A model generated the notes under the pieces. That model was given only the letters and a program-made list of their open reading frames with translations, made no database searches and was not told where the DNA came from. Source: Fremontodendron californicum (lineage: Eukaryota; Streptophyta; Magnoliopsida; Malvales; Malvaceae). From it: 64,000 nt of DNA. The translations under genes were made by a program, and so were the position numbers. Shown piece by piece: positions 60,901 to 64,000 of this stretch; position 1 is the stretch's first letter, and every line of letters begins with the position of its first letter. The stretch lies in contig JAULJL010000018.1 in assembly GCA_030761205.1 (NCBI GenBank), forward strand, positions 15,086,501 through 15,150,500, written 5' to 3'.

Positions 60901-62546
60901 GTAAGTGCAACTGTCTTAAATTCACCCAGTTTCCTCTTTTTCGACAAAATATCTTTCATAAACTTGACATAGCTTGGCATTTGTTCCAAAGCTTCAGCAA
61001 AAGGAATATTAATATGAAGCTTTTTAAATACCTCAAGAAACTTTTGAAACTGCTTGTCAAGCTCTTGCTTTTGTAGGTGCTGAGGAAAGGGTGATGGTGG
61101 ATAGCATTGCTTCTTTTCTTCTTGAGCCTTTTCAATATCTTTTTCCCCCATGTCTTTTCCTTCAAAAGGCTTAGGAGGCAAGTCTAGCTACTTGCTCTCT
61201 TCTTCTAACTCCCTTCAATTCCTAAGTATGATAGCTTTGTAGTGCTCTTTTCCCTCTTTCCTAGGATTGGTTTCAGTATCACTTGGAAGAGTTCCCATGG
61301 GACGATTGTTAATTGCATTAGCAAGCTAGCCCATTTGTGTCTCAAGACTTTTAAGTGTTGCATTGTTTGATGCCATGTATTGCATAAACATTTCTTCCAT
61401 TGATGGCTTCTTTTCTGGGATAAGAGCACGGGCTTGTTGTGAAGAAAACCCAGGAGGGAATGCTTGCTTAGTGGTGGAAGTAGGCCCTTGATTATTATTC
61501 CAAGAAAAGTTTGGGTGATTTCTCCAACCTAGATTGTAATTGTTGGAATAAGGATTGTCTTGCTGTCTATTATAGTTTCCAACATATTGAACTGATTCGG
61601 CATTGGTTGGGCATCTATCACTGGTATGTCCTTCACCACATAATTCACATGATACAAACGGGCTTTGGACTGCTTGTACACTCAAGGTTTCAACTTTCTT
61701 GGATAAGGCTTCTAATTGTGCTGTTATGGTGGTGAATGTATCCAAGTCATGAATCCATGCAGCTCTCTTTGGCATATATCTTTCAGAGGGCCATTGGTAA
61801 TTATTAGATGCCATTTCTTCAAGCAAATCATAGGCCTCATCAGGCAATTTTCCCATTAATGCTTCACCTGCAGCAGCATCGATAGTAGTTCTAATTTGTC
61901 CCAACAACCCATTATAAAATGTTTGCACCTGAAGCCATTTAGGTAATCCATGGTGAGGACATCTTCGAAGTAAATCCTTGAATCTCTCCCAAGCTTCATA
62001 TAACGATTCAAAATCAAATTGCATAAATGATGTGATATCATTACGCATCTTTGCAGTCTTGGCCGGAGGAAAATATTTAACTAGAAACTTTTGAGCAAAG
62101 TCATCCCATGTAGTAATAGAGCCAGCTGGGAGTGAATTTAACCAACTCTTAGCCTTATCTCAAAGTGAGAAAGTGAAGAGTCTTAATCTGATGGCGTCGT
62201 TCGAAACTCCATTATGCTTGAAAGTATCGTAAATTTCGAGGAAATTCACTATGTGAGTATTAGGATCATCATTAGGCAACCCCCCAAACTGTACTGAATG
62301 TTGAATCATCTGTATGATGGCTGGCTTGATCTCAAAATTATTGGCTTGAATAGCAAGTCTTTGAATGCTTGAATGCAATCCTTGTACGAGAGGGATAGCT
62401 AAATCGCGCAAGGTTTTTGTATCGTTTTCTTCAGCCATTGTATGGTTGTTAGTTGAGACTTGTAAATTCTCCCTTCGATGTCGATGAAAAGTTCTTTTTG
62501 GTTCTAGATCAAAAGGGACAAGTTTCAAACTTCTAGATCTCCGCAT
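60890..62546 (-). pseudogene. gag: Athila-like gag, broken
   Basis: Athila gag blocks are readable in order: FEIKPAIIQMIQ, VNFLEIYDTFKHNGVSNDAI, SWLNSLPAGSITTWDDFAQK, ESLYEAWERFKDLLRRCPHH, AAAGEALMGKLPDEAYDLLE and NNYQWPSERYMP. A CX2CX3HX4C knuckle CELCGEGHTSDRC (~61630) follows, then the ETQMG/LANAINNRPMGTLP block and a lysine-rich tail up to LSKKRKLGEF. Stops include TGA after FTFSL (62160), TAG after ETQMG (61326) and others near 61200, then a frameshift into PR1. Start chosen at the first Met of the open frame; MAEEN further in is an alternative start. Confidence 0.88.
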
Positions 62547-62640
62547 TCAACAACCAAGAGTACCTGAAAATAAGAAAAAGAAAATTTGAATTAAGACTAA
62601 GAATGCTTGGTATTAATATTAACAAAAATAATAAAACAAT

Positions 62641-62658
62641 TCCCCGGCAACGGCGCCA
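62641..62658 (-). promoter_or_regulatory. Athila-type primer binding site (tRNA-Asp)
   Basis: The minus strand reads TGGCGCCGTTGCCGGGGA, the PBS typical of Athila elements, six bases from the LTR. Confidence 0.88.
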
Positions 62659-62664
62659 AAAATT

Positions 62665-63876
62665 TGTTGTCAGATTTAACTATGCAAATGCGCGTTATCG
62701 TAAACAAGTAATAAAGTGAAAGTAGAGTGTTGAACCCACGAGGAATTGCTATTAAATTTGTTAAATACTAAAATTAAAACAGTCTAATTTTATCCAAACA
62801 ATTAATTAAAAGTTGTTAATTATAATCTAATAAAATAAACTAATAAAGAAAGCAAATGAAAATTGGAATTTAATTCAATGGAGAAAAACCTAGGATTACA
62901 ATTTCCCTCATCACTTCGTATGAACTTTTCCTACCCTCTTAACTTGATTAATTATGAGTTGTTAACCTATAGTTCTAATCTATTTATAAGGATCTTCCGA
63001 TGGTCTTATAAAAATATCCCTCTTAACCAATTAACTATATTCCTATGATAATTGAATTAAAGAATAACTCATTAAGCTTAGTCTAAAATTGATTACACAT
63101 GACACGTAAGTATATTCCTACCCTACATGCAGATCAATTCATCTTAATAAATGAATATGAAACAAATGTTATGAAATTCATGTCTAACACTAGACTTCCT
63201 TTTTCAAGTTGTATTTAGGTTAACAATTCAGTTTAATTGGTGATCAAGCAATTAAAAGCATTAAGCACAAAAACAACTCAAATATCATTAAATCAAACTA
63301 GAGAGTAAAATTGGTTCAAACTACATGTTGAGTTCCATTGCAATCCTAGAAAGAAAAATTTAGTTCATGCTCAACATTGAAAACAATAAACACAGTTGTT
63401 TCACCACCATGAAATTACAAACGAATAAAAGAAGATTAAGGAAGAAGAGAAAACTAAGGGTTGTCAGATCTTCAGTCTTTTAGTCTCCAAAATCACTCTT
63501 AGCTCTTTGCAGAATTATTGTGGTTGCTCTCCTCATCAGAAAATTAAAGCTAAGAACTAAGAAGGTCTAAAAGAAACTAAAATCCTAATGGTTTCTATTT
63601 TATAGAGTTCTTAAAAGCCTGAAGAAGGAAACTTTGTGGCCAAATAATTGCTTTCAGCTTGGACTTTCTATATATGATCTGATTCTCTCCTTCTTGCTTT
63701 AGGACTCTACAAAGCTACAAAAGACATAAAATTAATAACTAAATTAACATAAAATAAATAAATAAAACTAAATTAAAAATAAATAAAAATATTTAATTAA
63801 TAATTTAAACTACAAGGAGTTAATTGATTTAAAAACACAAAATAAGATAAAATAACTCTATTTCATGAAGTTATCA
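62665..63876 (-). repeat. 5' LTR of the Athila/chromovirus element (probable 1212 bp)
   Basis: On the minus strand it ends CTGACAACA before the PBS and contains gttcaacactctactttcac near 62720, a common Athila-type R/U5 block. The proposed start TGATAACTTCATGAAATAG (63876) gives TG...CA ends. The outer end is inferred from the terminal dinucleotide only, since the partner LTR is outside the window. Plus-strand ORF 62863-63048 is spurious. Confidence 0.5.
63596..63604 (-). promoter_or_regulatory. Putative TATA box of Athila-type LTR
   Basis: The minus strand reads ctctataaaatagaaacc. The position would make U3 about 270 bp and R/U5 about 900 bp. Confidence 0.5.
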
Positions 63877-64000
63877 ATCGGTCATCGGTGGCAAATACAG
63901 ATTGCTTGAATGAACAAACACATTAAAAGTTTCTATTTATATCTCCATTATCAATTATACTAAGAATTTATTTCCCTTTTGCAGGCATAATTTGCTATTT
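63877..64000. other. Flank beyond the Athila-type LTR
   Basis: AT-rich sequence without a feature I recognise. If the LTR end is right, the first bases atcgg are one half of a target-site duplication. Confidence 0.3.

Larger units (their letters stand above)
31598..63876 (-). mobile_element. Chimeric Athila / chromovirus-type gypsy element, interrupted
   Basis: In transcript order it has an LTR (63876-62665), tRNA-Asp-type PBS, Athila-like gag, Athila-like protease (PR1), then without an intervening LTR a chromovirus-like protease (PR2), RT and RNase H. A copia element splits PR2 (59818 joins 33169, with a repeated actgc). The 3' part beyond RNase H is cut by LTR-D. All domains carry stops or frameshifts. 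Integrase and 3' LTR are not in the window. Confidence 0.8.

Noticed and set aside
1..64000. Endogenous pararetrovirus or other viral integration
   Set aside because: All recognisable domains are gag, PR, RT/RNase H or integrase of gypsy and copia retrotransposons with LTRs, PBS and target-site duplications; no movement-protein or coat motif of pararetroviruses was seen.

Overview
The window is plant nuclear DNA, most likely from a eudicot (species not determinable), and consists almost entirely of nested LTR retrotransposons. I see no intact host gene, tRNA, rRNA or CRISPR array, and no intact retrotransposon coding sequence. Plant origin is indicated by the element families: an Athila-type gag and protease, a tRNA-Asp-type PBS, a Tat/Ogre-type PBS matching tRNA-Arg, a Ty1/copia gag, and gypsy LTRs primed by initiator tRNA-Met.

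Layout. (1) 1-27203: minus-strand array of a non-autonomous Tat/Ogre-like element, arranged LTR-internal-LTR-internal-LTR, with 4.5-kb LTRs. The internal regions have no pol. They carry an 81-bp tandem array beside the polypurine tract, a frameshifted gag zinc-knuckle remnant, a second degenerate tandem array, and a leader with a 16-bp palindrome. The second internal region has an extra 2.66-kb duplication joined by a 19-bp filler copied from the LTR. (2) 27204-31597: a diverged, 5'-truncated LTR of the same lineage in the opposite orientation, fused to the truncated third LTR. (3) 31598-33169 and 59818-63876: the oldest host element, a minus-strand gypsy. Its 5' half (LTR, PBS, gag, first protease) is Athila-like. 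Its 3' half (second protease, RT, RNase H) is chromovirus-like. (4) 33170-59817: a plus-strand, gag-only copia element inserted in the second protease of that gypsy (TSD actgc). (5) 35366-53552: a minus-strand gypsy array of three LTRs and two internal regions, with gag and decayed integrase but no recognisable RT, inserted 30 bp before the end of the copia 5' LTR (TSD ttatg).

Insertion order. The Athila/chromovirus gypsy came first, the copia element split it, and the three-LTR gypsy array split the copia 5' LTR. The Ogre-like sequences separately interrupt the gypsy after RNase H, so its integrase and 3' LTR should lie left of the window. Every coding remnant carries stops, frameshifts or a lost catalytic residue.

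I found no new enzymatic or defence system. The unusual observations are the chimeric two-protease gypsy, two unrelated three-LTR arrays at one locus, the templated filler junction, the inverted LTR fusion, and conserved non-coding motifs kept by elements that no longer encode proteins.
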